Shown: positions 1 through 7,079 of the stretch, in pieces
Position numbering within the stretch: position 1 is the stretch's first letter
Layout of the letters: each line of letters begins with the position of its first letter
Made by a program: the position numbers and the translations under genes
Origin: DASSTY01 sp035760645
GTDB lineage: Bacteria; Gemmatimonadota; Gemmatimonadetes; Gemmatimonadales; GWC2-71-9
DNA: 24,214 bases
Assembly: GCA_035760645.1 (NCBI GenBank)
Contig: DASTSO010000077.1
Coordinates: forward strand, 1-24,214
Direction: 5' to 3'
Notes under the pieces: model-generated
Database searches by the model: none
Told to the model about the DNA's origin: nothing
The model's input: the letters and a program-made list of their open reading frames with translations, nothing else

Positions 1-648
1 CTCGGTGCGCTGCTCGTGGCCGATGCGGCTCACGCCGAGGACGCGCGCTACGTCGGCGCCGCGCTCCGGGCCGCGGCCGAAGTGTCGGGCCGCGCCATCG
101 CGGTGACCACCGCGGCGCCCGACGATCCGGCCGCCACCGGCGCGGCGGCCCGCCCGGCCGCGTGGATCGTCTGGCTCGCCGCGCGCCCGGTACCGCCCGC
201 GCTCCGGGCGCGGGTACGCGCGGGCGCACGGCTGCTCACCACCGGCGACACGGGGCTCGACTCCACGAGCGCCGGCGCGCTCGTCCCCTGGCCGGGCGCG
301 GCGGACGCGCCCCCGCTCGAGGCGCGCGTCGCGGGCGCCGGCCGCTGGTACCGCTTCGCGGGACGCTTCCATCCCGACGCCGGCGACCTCGTGCTGCGGC
401 CGGCCTTCGCCGAGCGCCTCGCCACGCTCGTGCTGGGCGACTCGCTCCCCGCGCGCTCCAGCACCCCGCGCCCCGTCGCGCGCACGCAGCTGCTGCCGGC
501 GCGCGACACGACATCGCCCGCCCGCGCCACGCGCACCGCCGCGCCGCCGCCCGCGCGCGCGCCGCTCGCGACACCGCTCTGGCTCGCCGCGCTCGCCCTC
601 TTCGCGCTGGAGCGCGCCGTCGTGGCGCGCCGCGCCCGCGCCGCATGA
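1..648 (+). CDS. BatA-like membrane protein, C-terminal part (5' end outside window)
   Basis: The reading frame is open from base 1 to the TGA at 646-648, so only the last 215 residues of a longer protein are present. The visible part is an Ala/Arg/Pro-rich extracytoplasmic region followed by one hydrophobic segment near the C-terminus (TPLWLAALALFALERAVV), then a short basic tail. A single TM segment next to the C-terminus is the usual ending of BatA-type proteins (N-terminal double-TM domain, often with a VWA-like domain) encoded beside MoxR ATPases. The N-terminal half that would prove this is missing. The stop overlaps the ATG of the next gene (ATGA at 645-648), so the two are probably translationally coupled. 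The BatA assignment rests on the ending, the neighbours and the operon layout; the function is inferred. Confidence 0.6.
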   Translation, partial: LGALLVADAAHAEDARYVGAALRAAAEVSGRAIAVTTAAPDDPAATGAAARPAAWIVWLAARPVPPALRARVRAGARLLTTGDTGLDSTSAGALVPWPGAADAPPLEARVAGAGRWYRFAGRFHPDAGDLVLRPAFAERLATLVLGDSLPARSSTPRPVARTQLLPARDTTSPARATRTAAPPPARAPLATPLWLAALALFALERAVVARRARAA

Positions 649-2762
649 GCCCGACGCCGCGCGCGCGTCTCGAGGGGCTCGCCCGCCGCTGGCGCCGGCG
701 CCGCGCGCTCGGGTACGCGCTCGTGGCGCTCGCGGCCGGGCTCGCCGTGGGCGTCGGGAGCGGCGCGCTGCCGGGCTGGGGCGTACCACTGCGGCTCGCC
801 CTCGCGGCCGCCGCGTCGCTCGGCATCGGGCTGGCGGCGCTCCGGCGGGCGCGCCGCCAGCCGGTGAGCGCCGCGAGCGTTGCGCGCCACCTCGACCGCG
901 CGATCCCCGCCCTCGAGGACAGTGCCACGCTGCTCCTCGCCGACGAGGCGTCGCTCGGCACGGTGGCGCGTCTGCAGCGCCGCCGCGCGGCCGAGGCGCT
1001 CGCCGCGGCGGAGCCGCTCCCGCCGCTCCCGCAGCGGTCGTTCGCGCGCGCGGTCGCGCTCGCCGCCGGGCTCGGCCTCGCGACGCTCGCGCTGGCGTGG
1101 CTCGCGCCCCGCTCCCCCCTCGCCTCCGCCGGCAGCGCCGCGCGCCCGACCCTCGCGCCGCTCCGGCCGACGGCCCGCCCCGCGCCCCGCGTCGAGCGGC
1201 TCACGCTCTCCATCCGCCCGCCCGCCTACACCGGCCGGCCGGTGCGCGACGACGCGCCGCTCGACGCGACGGCGGAGGAGGGCGCGACGCTCACCTGGCG
1301 CCTCGCCACCGACCGGCCGGTGGCGCGCGCCCGTCTGGTCACCACCGAGGGCGACAGCGTCGCCTTCGCGCTCGCCCCCGGCGCCGATCGCGCCGGCGCG
1401 GCCACGGCGACGCTGCGCGCCGCCCGGCCGCTGCTCTGGCAGGTCGTCCTCGAGGACTCGGCCGGCGCGGCGTTCGCCTCGGAGTACCATGCGCTCACGG
1501 TGACGCCGGACGCCGCCCCCGCGATCGCGGTGCGCGCCCCCGCCGCCCGGACGACGATCGCGGCGGGCGCGCCGCCCCTGGTGGACGTGGACGTGCTCGC
1601 GCGCGACGACTACGGCGTCCGGGCCGCGCGCATCGTCGCGACGGTGACGACCGGCAAGGGTGAGGGCGTGAAGTTCCAGGAGCGCACCCTCCCCTTCACG
1701 TCGGTCGCGCGGCGCGGCGCGGGCACGCTCGCGCTGCGCACCCGGCTCGACCTCCGCGCCCTCGGCCTCGGGCCGGGCGACGAGCTCTACTTCTACGTCG
1801 CCGCCACCGACACCCGGGCGCCGGTGCCGAACGAGGGCCGCTCGCCGACGCTCTTCGCGGCGCTCGCCGACACCGGCGCGGCGCCCGTCGCCGACCTCGC
1901 CGGCCTCGCCGCCGGCCGGCTCCCCGCGGCCTTCCGCAGCCAGCGCCAGATCATCCTCGACACCGAGCGGCTCCTGCGCGAGCGGGCGCGGCTCGCGCGA
2001 GCGGAGGTGGCGCGCCGCGCGAACGAGATCGGCGCGGACCAGGCGCTCCTCCGCCTGCGCTACGGCGAGCTCCTGGGCGGCGAGCACGTGGAGAGCGGCG
2101 CCGAGGGCGCGCTCGAGCACGCGCACGACACGGAGGAGAACGCCACGCTCCTCGCCGACGCGGTGAAGCGGAAGCTCACGGCGGCGGTGGACCAGATGTT
2201 CCAGGCCGAGCGCGCGCTCCGGGGCGGCGAGCCGGCGGCGGCGCTGCCGTTCGAGTACCGCGCGCTCGCCCGGCTCAAGGAGGCGCAGCAGGCGACGCGC
2301 GTCTACGTGCAGCGCATCGGCTACGCCCCGCCGCCCCTCGAGCCCGCGCGCACGCGGCTCAGCGGCGAGCTGAAGGGCATCGCGCCCGCGAGTGCGGCGC
2401 GCGACGTCGTCGTGCCCGACTCGCTCGCGGCGCTCCGCGCCGCGCTCCCGCTCCTCGAGCGGCTCCGCGCCGGCGCGCCGCTCGATGACGCGGCCCGCGG
2501 CGGGCTCGACGCGGCGGGCCACGCGCTCGCCCGGCTCGCGGTGGCGGAGCCCGGCCGCCACCTCGCGACGCTGCGCGCCCTCCGTGCGCTCGCCGCCGCG
2601 CCGAGCGTCGCGCGCTGCCCCGGCTGTCTCGACGCGGTCGCGCGCGGGCTCGCGACGGCGCTGCCCGTCCCCGCACCGCGCCCCATCGCCGACCCGGCGA
2701 GTGCCGACCGGCGCACCGGTCTCGCGCGCGCCTACCTCGACGAGCTCCGGCGCGCCCGATGA
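645..2762 (+). CDS. DUF4175-like membrane protein with coiled-coil C-terminal region
   Basis: The protein has 705 residues. The ATG at 645 is chosen because it overlaps the previous stop as ATGA; the frame is open further upstream, but that part lies inside the preceding gene. Hydrophobic segments lie at about residues 21-42, 49-67 and 134-154. Between the second and third is a segment of the type SVARHLDRAIPALEDSATLL, which is characteristic of the DUF4175-like proteins I know from Bacteroidetes and Gemmatimonadetes. A long beta-rich extracytoplasmic part follows, with Ig-like strands around residues 185-400. A charged helical, coiled-coil-prone region begins near RQIILDTERLLRER (about residue 430). 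Such proteins occur next to MoxR/BatA genes and are thought to be envelope-associated; no catalytic motif is seen. The stop overlaps the next ATG (2759-2762). Confidence 0.7.
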   Translation: MSPTPRARLEGLARRWRRRRALGYALVALAAGLAVGVGSGALPGWGVPLRLALAAAASLGIGLAALRRARRQPVSAASVARHLDRAIPALEDSATLLLADEASLGTVARLQRRRAAEALAAAEPLPPLPQRSFARAVALAAGLGLATLALAWLAPRSPLASAGSAARPTLAPLRPTARPAPRVERLTLSIRPPAYTGRPVRDDAPLDATAEEGATLTWRLATDRPVARARLVTTEGDSVAFALAPGADRAGAATATLRAARPLLWQVVLEDSAGAAFASEYHALTVTPDAAPAIAVRAPAARTTIAAGAPPLVDVDVLARDDYGVRAARIVATVTTGKGEGVKFQERTLPFTSVARRGAGTLALRTRLDLRALGLGPGDELYFYVAATDTRAPVPNEGRSPTLFAALADTGAAPVADLAGLAAGRLPAAFRSQRQIILDTERLLRERARLARAEVARRANEIGADQALLRLRYGELLGGEHVESGAEGALEHAHDTEENATLLADAVKRKLTAAVDQMFQAERALRGGEPAAALPFEYRALARLKEAQQATRVYVQRIGYAPPPLEPARTRLSGELKGIAPASAARDVVVPDSLAALRAALPLLERLRAGAPLDDAARGGLDAAGHALARLAVAEPGRHLATLRALRALAAAPSVARCPGCLDAVARGLATALPVPAPRPIADPASADRRTGLARAYLDELRRAR

Positions 2763-4630
2763 CGAGCTCGCCGTTGCTGTTTCCCTTCGGACTCGTCTCG
2801 CCGGTGCCGGGCGCGGGTCTCCTCCTCGCCCTCTGCCTCGCGCTCGCCCTCGGACTCGGCTGGCTCGAGTGGCGGCGGCGGGCCCGGTGGCGCCGCACCC
2901 GTGCCCTCGCGGCCGGCGCCGCGACGCTCGCGCTCGCCGTGCTGGGACTCGCGCCGGCGCGCCGCGTGGCGGCGCCGGGCGGACGGCTCCTGCTCGTGAC
3001 CGCGGGCGCCGAGCGCGACGCGGTGCGGCGGCTCGCCGATTCGCTCGGCGTCCGCCGCGTCGCCTATCTCCCCGACGCGGCCGCGGCCGCGCCGGCGGGG
3101 GCGCGGCCGCTCGCCGATGCGCGCCTGCTGCGGGCGCGTCATCCCGACGTCGCCACACTCGACGTCGCGGGGTGGGGGCCGGAGCCGGCCGCGTGGCCCG
3201 CGCTCGCGGGGCTCGCGGTGCGGCTGCATCCCGCGCCGCTGCCGGCGGGCGTCACCGCCGTGGTCGCGCCCACCATGGTGCCGTTCGGCGAGGCCGTCAC
3301 GCTGCGCGGCGCGGTGATGCCGGGCGCACGGGCGGGGTGGATCCGCCTCGAGGGCGACGCGGGCGCCGTCGATTCGGCGCGGGTGGACGCGGCGCAGCGA
3401 TCGTTCGCGCTGCACGCGCGGCCCCGGGCGGCGGGCCCCGGGCGCTGGATCCTGCGCGGCGACACGGCCCTCGGCATGCCGGCCGAGACCCTCGGCGTGG
3501 ACGTGGACTCCATCCGCGCGCCGCGCGTGCTGGTCGTCGAGAGCGCGCCGAGCTTCGAGACGCGATTCCTCGCCCAGTGGCTCGCGCGCCAGGGCGGCAC
3601 GCTCGCCGTGCGCACGCGGGTGACGCGCGACGTGTGGCGCACGGAGTTTCGCAATCGTCCGCGTCGCGCGCTCACGCCGCTGACGCCGGCGCTCCTCGGC
3701 GAGTTCGACGTCGTCGTCACCGACGGGCGGGTGCTCGCGGCGCTCGCGGCCCCGGAGCGCGCCGCGCTGCACAGCGCCATCGCGGACAGCGGGCGCGGGC
3801 TCCTGGTGCGCGCCGACAGCGCCACCGTCGGGCCGGCCGACTTCTTTCGCGCGGCGCGCGTCCTCCCGGCGCGCAGCGCCGACGGAGGCGGCGACGCGCT
3901 CGTCCGTCCCATCTGGACCGGGCGCGCCACGGCGCCCCGCACGCCCGTGGCCGCCGCGCCGTGGACGCTGCAGCCGGGGTTCGGCGCGGCCGCGCTGGTG
4001 CGGGCGGCGCCCCCGGGGGCGCGCGCCGCGCTCGTCGTGGCGGCGCCGCGCGGCGCGGGCTGGGTCGCGCTCGACGCGGTCGCGACGCCGAGCCGGTGGG
4101 CGCTCGCCGGCGAGCCGGAGGCCTTCGCCGGGTACTGGTCGCACGTCCTCGGCGCAATCGCGGCGGGCGGGGGCCGGGGCGCGTGGCGCGTCGAGCCCGG
4201 CGTGCCGCTCGTCGACCAGCCCGTCGTGCTGACGCTCGCGACGCGCGACAGCGCGCCGCTCGGCCTCGTCCTCGGGCCCGCCGGCGCCCGCGACACGATC
4301 TTCCTGGCGCGGGATCCGCTCGAGTCGACGCGGTGGCGGGGCACCTGGTGGCCGCGCGCCGCGGGGTGGCATGCCCTCACCGGTGGCGGCGCCAGGCTGA
4401 ACGTGCTGGTCGGCGCGCGCGAGGCATGGCCCGCGCGCCGCGCCGCGCGACGTCTCGCCGCGGCGCAGGCGGCCGCCGGCGCCGACGCGGCTCCCGCCCC
4501 GGAGTCCGGCGCCGGCGCGACTGCGGGAAGTGCTGGCGTCATCGAGCGGCCGGTGCCGCTCCTGCCGGCGTTCCTCCTCTTCCTCGGGTGCGCCGGCGTC
4601 CTCTGGGTCACGGACCCGCGACGCGCCTGA
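2759..4630 (+). CDS. Membrane protein with GATase-like internal domain, BatA/DUF4175 operon
   Basis: The protein has 623 residues and starts at an ATG overlapping the previous stop (ATGA). Two TM segments near the N-terminus (about 18-36 and 49-66) and one at the very end (about 597-615) bracket a large soluble region. This is the topology of BatA-type and VWA-adjacent membrane proteins in MoxR operons. Around residues 255-350 the pattern APRVLVVESAPSFE, then FDVVVTDGRVLAAL and GRGLLVRAD, looks like the class-I glutamine-amidotransferase-like fold found in such proteins. The nucleophile Cys is not seen, so this would be a non-catalytic version. It is the last gene of the plus-strand cluster. 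The exact role is unknown; it presumably works in the envelope with its two upstream partners. Confidence 0.6.
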   Translation: MTSSPLLFPFGLVSPVPGAGLLLALCLALALGLGWLEWRRRARWRRTRALAAGAATLALAVLGLAPARRVAAPGGRLLLVTAGAERDAVRRLADSLGVRRVAYLPDAAAAAPAGARPLADARLLRARHPDVATLDVAGWGPEPAAWPALAGLAVRLHPAPLPAGVTAVVAPTMVPFGEAVTLRGAVMPGARAGWIRLEGDAGAVDSARVDAAQRSFALHARPRAAGPGRWILRGDTALGMPAETLGVDVDSIRAPRVLVVESAPSFETRFLAQWLARQGGTLAVRTRVTRDVWRTEFRNRPRRALTPLTPALLGEFDVVVTDGRVLAALAAPERAALHSAIADSGRGLLVRADSATVGPADFFRAARVLPARSADGGGDALVRPIWTGRATAPRTPVAAAPWTLQPGFGAAALVRAAPPGARAALVVAAPRGAGWVALDAVATPSRWALAGEPEAFAGYWSHVLGAIAAGGGRGAWRVEPGVPLVDQPVVLTLATRDSAPLGLVLGPAGARDTIFLARDPLESTRWRGTWWPRAAGWHALTGGGARLNVLVGAREAWPARRAARRLAAAQAAAGADAAPAPESGAGATAGSAGVIERPVPLLPAFLLFLGCAGVLWVTDPRRA

Positions 4631-4657
4631 ATCCGGCGGGATCACCGCGCCTGGGGC

Positions 4658-4687
4658 TCGACAAATCGCCCGGGCGGTGGCTACTTG
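4658..4687 (+). promoter_or_regulatory. Candidate promoter of the 78-aa protein gene
   Basis: TCGACA at 4658-4663 (five of six matches to the -35 consensus) is followed after 18 bp by TACTTG at 4682-4687, a weak -10. A start near 4694 would give a leader of about 75 nt before the ATG at 4769. The rest of the 138-bp gap 4631-4768 holds nothing else I recognise apart from the GGAGGCGGGAG ribosome-binding region directly before the start. Confidence 0.3.
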
Positions 4688-4768
4688 GCGGGGAGGGCGC
4701 CGGCCCGCGTGCCGGGCGCCGCGACATCGACCGGACCACCGATTCGCGACACACGGAGGCGGGAGCAC

Positions 4769-5005
4769 ATGGTGAAGCTCTACGACAAGACGACGGGGCA
4801 GAAGCTGGGCGAGATCAGCGAGGAGCAGCTCGAGTTCATGATGAACCACCTCGAGGAGGAGTCGCTCGACGACCAGGACTACTATCTGACGCCCGATACG
4901 ATCGACCTCTTCGAGGAAGTGGGCGCCGACCAGGACCTCGTCGACACGCTGCGCTCGCTCATGGCGGGGCGGGAGGAGCTGGAGATCCGGTGGTCGCAGG
5001 ACTAG
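4769..5005 (+). CDS. Small acidic conserved protein, 78 aa, unknown function
   Basis: The ATG at 4769 follows a strong Shine-Dalgarno region (GGAGGCGGGAG, 4755-4765). The frame extends further upstream, but only this start has a ribosome site and gives a normal protein. It begins MVKLYDKTTGQKLGEISEEQ, a beta-hairpin-like start. An acidic helical middle follows (LEEESLDDQDYYL), then a helix DTIDLFEEVGADQDLVDTL, and it ends in GREELEIRWSQD. It has no signal peptide, TM segment or cysteine, so it is probably cytosolic. I recall similar small acidic proteins with an LEEES-DDQDYY core in several phyla, some carrying an unrelated enzyme name by misannotation; I assign no function. The gene stands alone, with its own candidate promoter and a strong terminator behind it, which supports it being real. 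Confidence 0.8.
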   Translation: MVKLYDKTTGQKLGEISEEQLEFMMNHLEEESLDDQDYYLTPDTIDLFEEVGADQDLVDTLRSLMAGREELEIRWSQD

Positions 5006-5162
5006 GCGGGACGGCGGGAGCGGCGGAACGGCGGGAGTGGGCTCCGATGTGAAACGAGCCTCCGGTGGGGTCACCGGAGGCTCGTTCGCTTGACGGGTGT
5101 CCCGCCGTCCCGCCCGCTTACAGCGGAGCTCCCTGGGTCACGGAGCCTCCCGCCGTCCCGCC
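5005..5162. repeat. Four copies of a 16-bp GGCGGGACGGCGGGAG repeat, two per orientation
   Basis: Direct copies lie at 5005-5020 (exact) and 5022-5037 (one mismatch, GGCGGAAC). Inverted copies lie at 5099-5114 (15 of 16) and 5147-5162 (exact). They flank the 5053-5086 terminator almost symmetrically, in the gap between two convergent genes. The first copy begins at the last base of the upstream stop codon. The arrangement could fold into one large cruciform or RNA stem. It may be a dispersed intergenic repeat of this genome; a shorter related string (GCGGGACGGCG) occurs at 16078-16088. Confidence 0.7.
5053..5086. terminator. Bidirectional terminator hairpin between convergent genes
   Basis: This is a perfect 15-bp stem, AACGAGCCTCCGGTG paired with CACCGGAGGCTCGTT, closed by a GGGT loop. 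It sits between the stop of the 78-aa gene (5005, plus) and the stop of the barrel-protein gene (5165, minus), so it can serve both. There is no long T run on either side. Confidence 0.8.
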
Positions 5163-5164
5163 GC

Positions 5165-5851
5165 TCACGACCCCAGCCCCAGCAGCGGAATGCCCACCCC
5201 GAAATTGAGATGGACGTCGTGCTGGGTCTTGGTCGTGACGTTGGCGCCGGCGCCCTTCACGACGTCGGGCTTGTAGATGTAGTCCTCGGCGCCGACGCTC
5301 AGGTGCAGCAGCCGGCCGAGGCGGAAGCCGAGGCGGGCGCCGGCGGTGCCGGTGATGTCGCTCAGCTCGTCGCTGGTGTAGGGCTGGCCGGTGGCGGGGT
5401 TGGTGCCCTTGTAGAACTCGCCGCTGCGCTTCACGTAGCCGACGCCGCCGGTGACGGAGAGATAGACCGGGCTCGAGTTCGGGATGACGAAGTACGTCAC
5501 GCGACCGGCGCCGGTGAAGGTGTTCGCATCCACCTTGGACTGGCCCTCGGTGGTGAACTTGAGCTTGCCCGGGGCGTAGTCACCGGTGGCCTCGATGCCG
5601 AGGCGCGGGCTGACCCAGAGCCCGAGCCGGCCGCCCAGGGTGAGACTGAGCTCGGGCCGGAAGGTCTCCTCGGTGGTGCCGGTGGCGACCTTGTAGAGAT
5701 CGGCGGTCGGCACGTAGATGCCGATCGTGGGCGAGAGGGAGAGCTTCTGGGCCGCGGCCGGACGGGCGCCGGCGGCGAGCGCGAGCGCGACGAGCGCCGG
5801 GGTGGCCAGCGCGCACGCGGTGCGGCGACCGAACGAACGGAGGTGCGACAT
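5165..5851 (-). CDS. Outer-membrane beta-barrel protein (OmpW/porin-like size)
   Basis: The protein has 228 residues. The ATG at 5851 is preferred because it gives a clean Sec signal peptide: MSHLRSFGRR, then hydrophobic ACALATPALVALALAAG, with likely cleavage after AAA at residue 34. The mature part has the alternating polar/hydrophobic strands and glycine/aromatic turns of a small eight-stranded barrel (SLSPTIGIYVP, TLGGRLGLWVSPRLGIEATGDY, VYLSVTGGVGYV, DVHLNFGVGIPLLG). It therefore acts in the outer membrane; no ligand can be named. It lacks the terminal aromatic residue usual for barrel insertion and ends GLGS. It stands alone on the minus strand, ends at the 5053-5086 terminator, and has a candidate class-II CRP-type promoter about 190 nt upstream. 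Confidence 0.75.
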   Translation of the reverse strand: MSHLRSFGRRTACALATPALVALALAAGARPAAAQKLSLSPTIGIYVPTADLYKVATGTTEETFRPELSLTLGGRLGLWVSPRLGIEATGDYAPGKLKFTTEGQSKVDANTFTGAGRVTYFVIPNSSPVYLSVTGGVGYVKRSGEFYKGTNPATGQPYTSDELSDITGTAGARLGFRLGRLLHLSVGAEDYIYKPDVVKGAGANVTTKTQHDVHLNFGVGIPLLGLGS

Positions 5852-6047
5852 GGAGCCTCGGAGGTGAAATGGACGGAGAGGAAGATCGCCGTCCATTCGT
5901 CCGAGGCAAGGGGGGCGGGAGCACCGGGGGGGACGAACGTCCCAGGGGGACGGACGTAGCGAAGCCTGAGGGAGCCCCATCCACCACCCGGCGAGCCACA
6001 GCCAACCCGCGCCCCGCCACCCTGGACCCCTCAGGCCTCTGGCGTCG

Positions 6048-6089
6048 AATGTAGGCTGACGGACAGGAGCCGCTGTGAATCAGATCACA
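6048..6089 (-). promoter_or_regulatory. CRP/FNR-family site TGTGA-N6-TCACA with -10, before the barrel gene
   Basis: TGTGAATCAGATCACA at 6074-6089 matches the CRP half-site consensus perfectly in both arms. On the minus strand a -10-like TACATT lies at 6048-6053. A start near 6041 would put the palindrome centre (6081.5) about 40.5 bp upstream, the geometry of a class-II activator site replacing the -35. The leader to the ATG at 5851 would be about 190 nt. It contains a small stem GGGAC-GTTC-GTCCC (minus strand, 5943-5930) and nothing else recognised. Binding by a CRP-family protein is inferred. Confidence 0.5.
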
Positions 6090-6100
6090 GGGCCGGGGGG

Positions 6101-6280
6101 AAAAGGTGGGAGGCACGGGCGAGAACGCCCGTGCCATGCGAGATATGTGGACAGATAGAGGGGATTTTGAGAAGGGAACTTACAGCGAGATCGGTCGGGG
6201 GTGACGCATCCGGTCCTGATGTTTAGGGCCACCTGGATCGAACGTCTCGCGGGCCGTCACCGGGTCCGCCGGTCTCACTG
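6101..6280 (-). ncRNA. Candidate CRP-controlled small RNA (or very short peptide mRNA)
   Basis: This is a hypothesis from layout only. A CRP-like site plus -10 at 6287-6328 would start leftward transcription near 6280. The terminator-like hairpin at 6112-6135 with TTTT would end it near 6101, giving about 180 nt that overlaps no annotated gene. The interval is less GC-rich than its surroundings in 6136-6185. It contains a minute frame ATG (6209) to TAA (6180), MRHPRPISL, preceded by AGGA; the same frame is open further upstream from GTG codons. I recognise no known RNA family. Confidence 0.25.
6112..6135 (-). terminator. Terminator-like hairpin with T run on the minus strand
   Basis: This is a perfect 10-bp stem GGCACGGGCG/CGCCCGTGCC with a 4-nt loop (TTCT on the minus strand). 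Reading leftward it is followed by TCCCACC and then TTTT at 6104-6101. It lies 218 bp beyond the nicotinamidase-like gene and just upstream of the CRP-like promoter of the barrel gene. It would insulate that promoter and end any transcript started near 6280. The T run is offset by seven bases, so efficiency is uncertain. Confidence 0.5.
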
Positions 6281-6286
6281 CTTCGC

Positions 6287-6328
6287 AAGATACCCTTCCC
6301 GAAACCCGCTGCTGTGCGGCAGGTCACA
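6287..6328 (-). promoter_or_regulatory. Second CRP-like site with TATCTT -10 hexamer
   Basis: TGTGCGGCAGGTCACA at 6313-6328 matches TGTGA-N6-TCACA at nine of ten positions. On the minus strand TATCTT lies at 6287-6292. The palindrome centre is 28.5 bp from the upstream edge of the hexamer, exactly the spacing seen at the 6048-6089 element. No coding gene begins directly downstream. Confidence 0.4.
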
Positions 6329-6333
6329 CGCCC

Positions 6334-6374
6334 GGGCGCAGGCGCCGCCGCGTCACACGGCGGCGCCTGCGCCC
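6334..6374 (-). terminator. 16-bp perfect hairpin with the nicotinamidase stop codon in its loop
   Basis: GGGCGCAGGCGCCGCC at 6334-6349 pairs exactly with 6359-6374 around a 9-nt loop. The TGA of the minus-strand gene (6353-6355) is in the loop, so the last codons of that gene (AGAA region) form one arm. No T run follows. It may act as a terminator or as a 3'-end stabiliser. Confidence 0.5.
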
Positions 6375-7024
6375 AGCCACGGCGCGAGCGCGCCCTCCTC
6401 GAGGATCTCGCGCGCGGTCACGTGCCGCACGCCGCGCGCGGCCCAGTCGGCGAGCAGCCCCTCGGCGGCGTCCGCGTCGATGGCGCGCGCGGCGTCGGTG
6501 ACGAGCCAGAGCGTCGCGTCGGCGCGGTGCGCGAGCAGCCCTTCGATCGCGTAGCGGTTGCAGACGTCGAGCGCCACGCCGTAGAGCACGACGAGCTCGG
6601 GCGCGAGCGCGTCGAGCAGCGGGAGCACGTTCGCGTTGGTGAAGACGTCGAACCAGTGCTTGTGCAGCAGGAAGTGGCCGCGGTGGGCGCGCACCCGCGC
6701 GAGGAACGCGGCGCCGTCCTCCGGCTCGGGCTCGATGAGGAGCGGGTCGCGCAGCGCCGTCTCGGCGATCTTCTGCTGGCCCGGCGTACCGCGCATGCAG
6801 TGCGGCGGGAACGTCTCGCGCCAGTCGGGCGTGTCGCTCAGCTCGCGGTGGCCGGGGACGTGGTCGTCGGCGCTCGCCACGATGGTGATCCCGTGCGCGT
6901 GCGCGAAGTCGGTGAGGGCGCGCACGGTGGGGATGATCTCCTCGCTCCCCGGCACGTAGAGGCGGCCGTCGGCGCGCATGAAGTCGTACTGCGTGTCGAC
7001 GTCCCAGAAGATGACGCGCGGCAT
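6353..7024 (-). CDS. pncA: Nicotinamidase-like cysteine hydrolase (isochorismatase superfamily)
   Basis: The protein has 223 residues and an ATG start at 7024. The catalytic triad of the family is visible: D10 in DTQYDF, K122 in LLHKHWFDVF and C155 in GVALDVCNRYA. The metal ligands of nicotinamidases also appear: D53 and H55 in SADDHV, and H75 in FPPHCMRGTPG. The last segment closely matches the PPHC-x-GTPG signature of nicotinamidase rather than of plain isochorismatase. The expected reaction is nicotinamide to nicotinate plus ammonia in the cytosol. Nicotinate phosphoribosyltransferase, which uses the product, is encoded two genes upstream on the same strand, supporting an NAD-salvage role. 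The gene follows the histidine kinase by 55 bp. A -10-like TATCGT at 7053-7058 could give it its own promoter. Confidence 0.85.
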   Translation of the reverse strand: MPRVIFWDVDTQYDFMRADGRLYVPGSEEIIPTVRALTDFAHAHGITIVASADDHVPGHRELSDTPDWRETFPPHCMRGTPGQQKIAETALRDPLLIEPEPEDGAAFLARVRAHRGHFLLHKHWFDVFTNANVLPLLDALAPELVVLYGVALDVCNRYAIEGLLAHRADATLWLVTDAARAIDADAAEGLLADWAARGVRHVTAREILEEGALAPWLGAGAAV

Positions 7025-7079
7025 GGCGGCTCCCGGTTGAAGGTCCCGCCGAACGATAATCCGACACGGGCCACCCGAG

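Noticed and set aside
48..3158. A 1036-residue open frame on the minus strand, and similar long frames elsewhere (for example 2732-5074 minus and 21221-23605 plus).
   Set aside because: They lie antisense to well-supported genes, are dominated by Arg/Ala/Gly/Pro/Asp/Glu typical of shifted GC-rich codons, and show no family motif.
6230..6250. A GTTCGATCC string on the minus strand resembling a tRNA T-loop.
   Set aside because: The flanking bases do not form a T-stem, and no acceptor or anticodon arm can be drawn.
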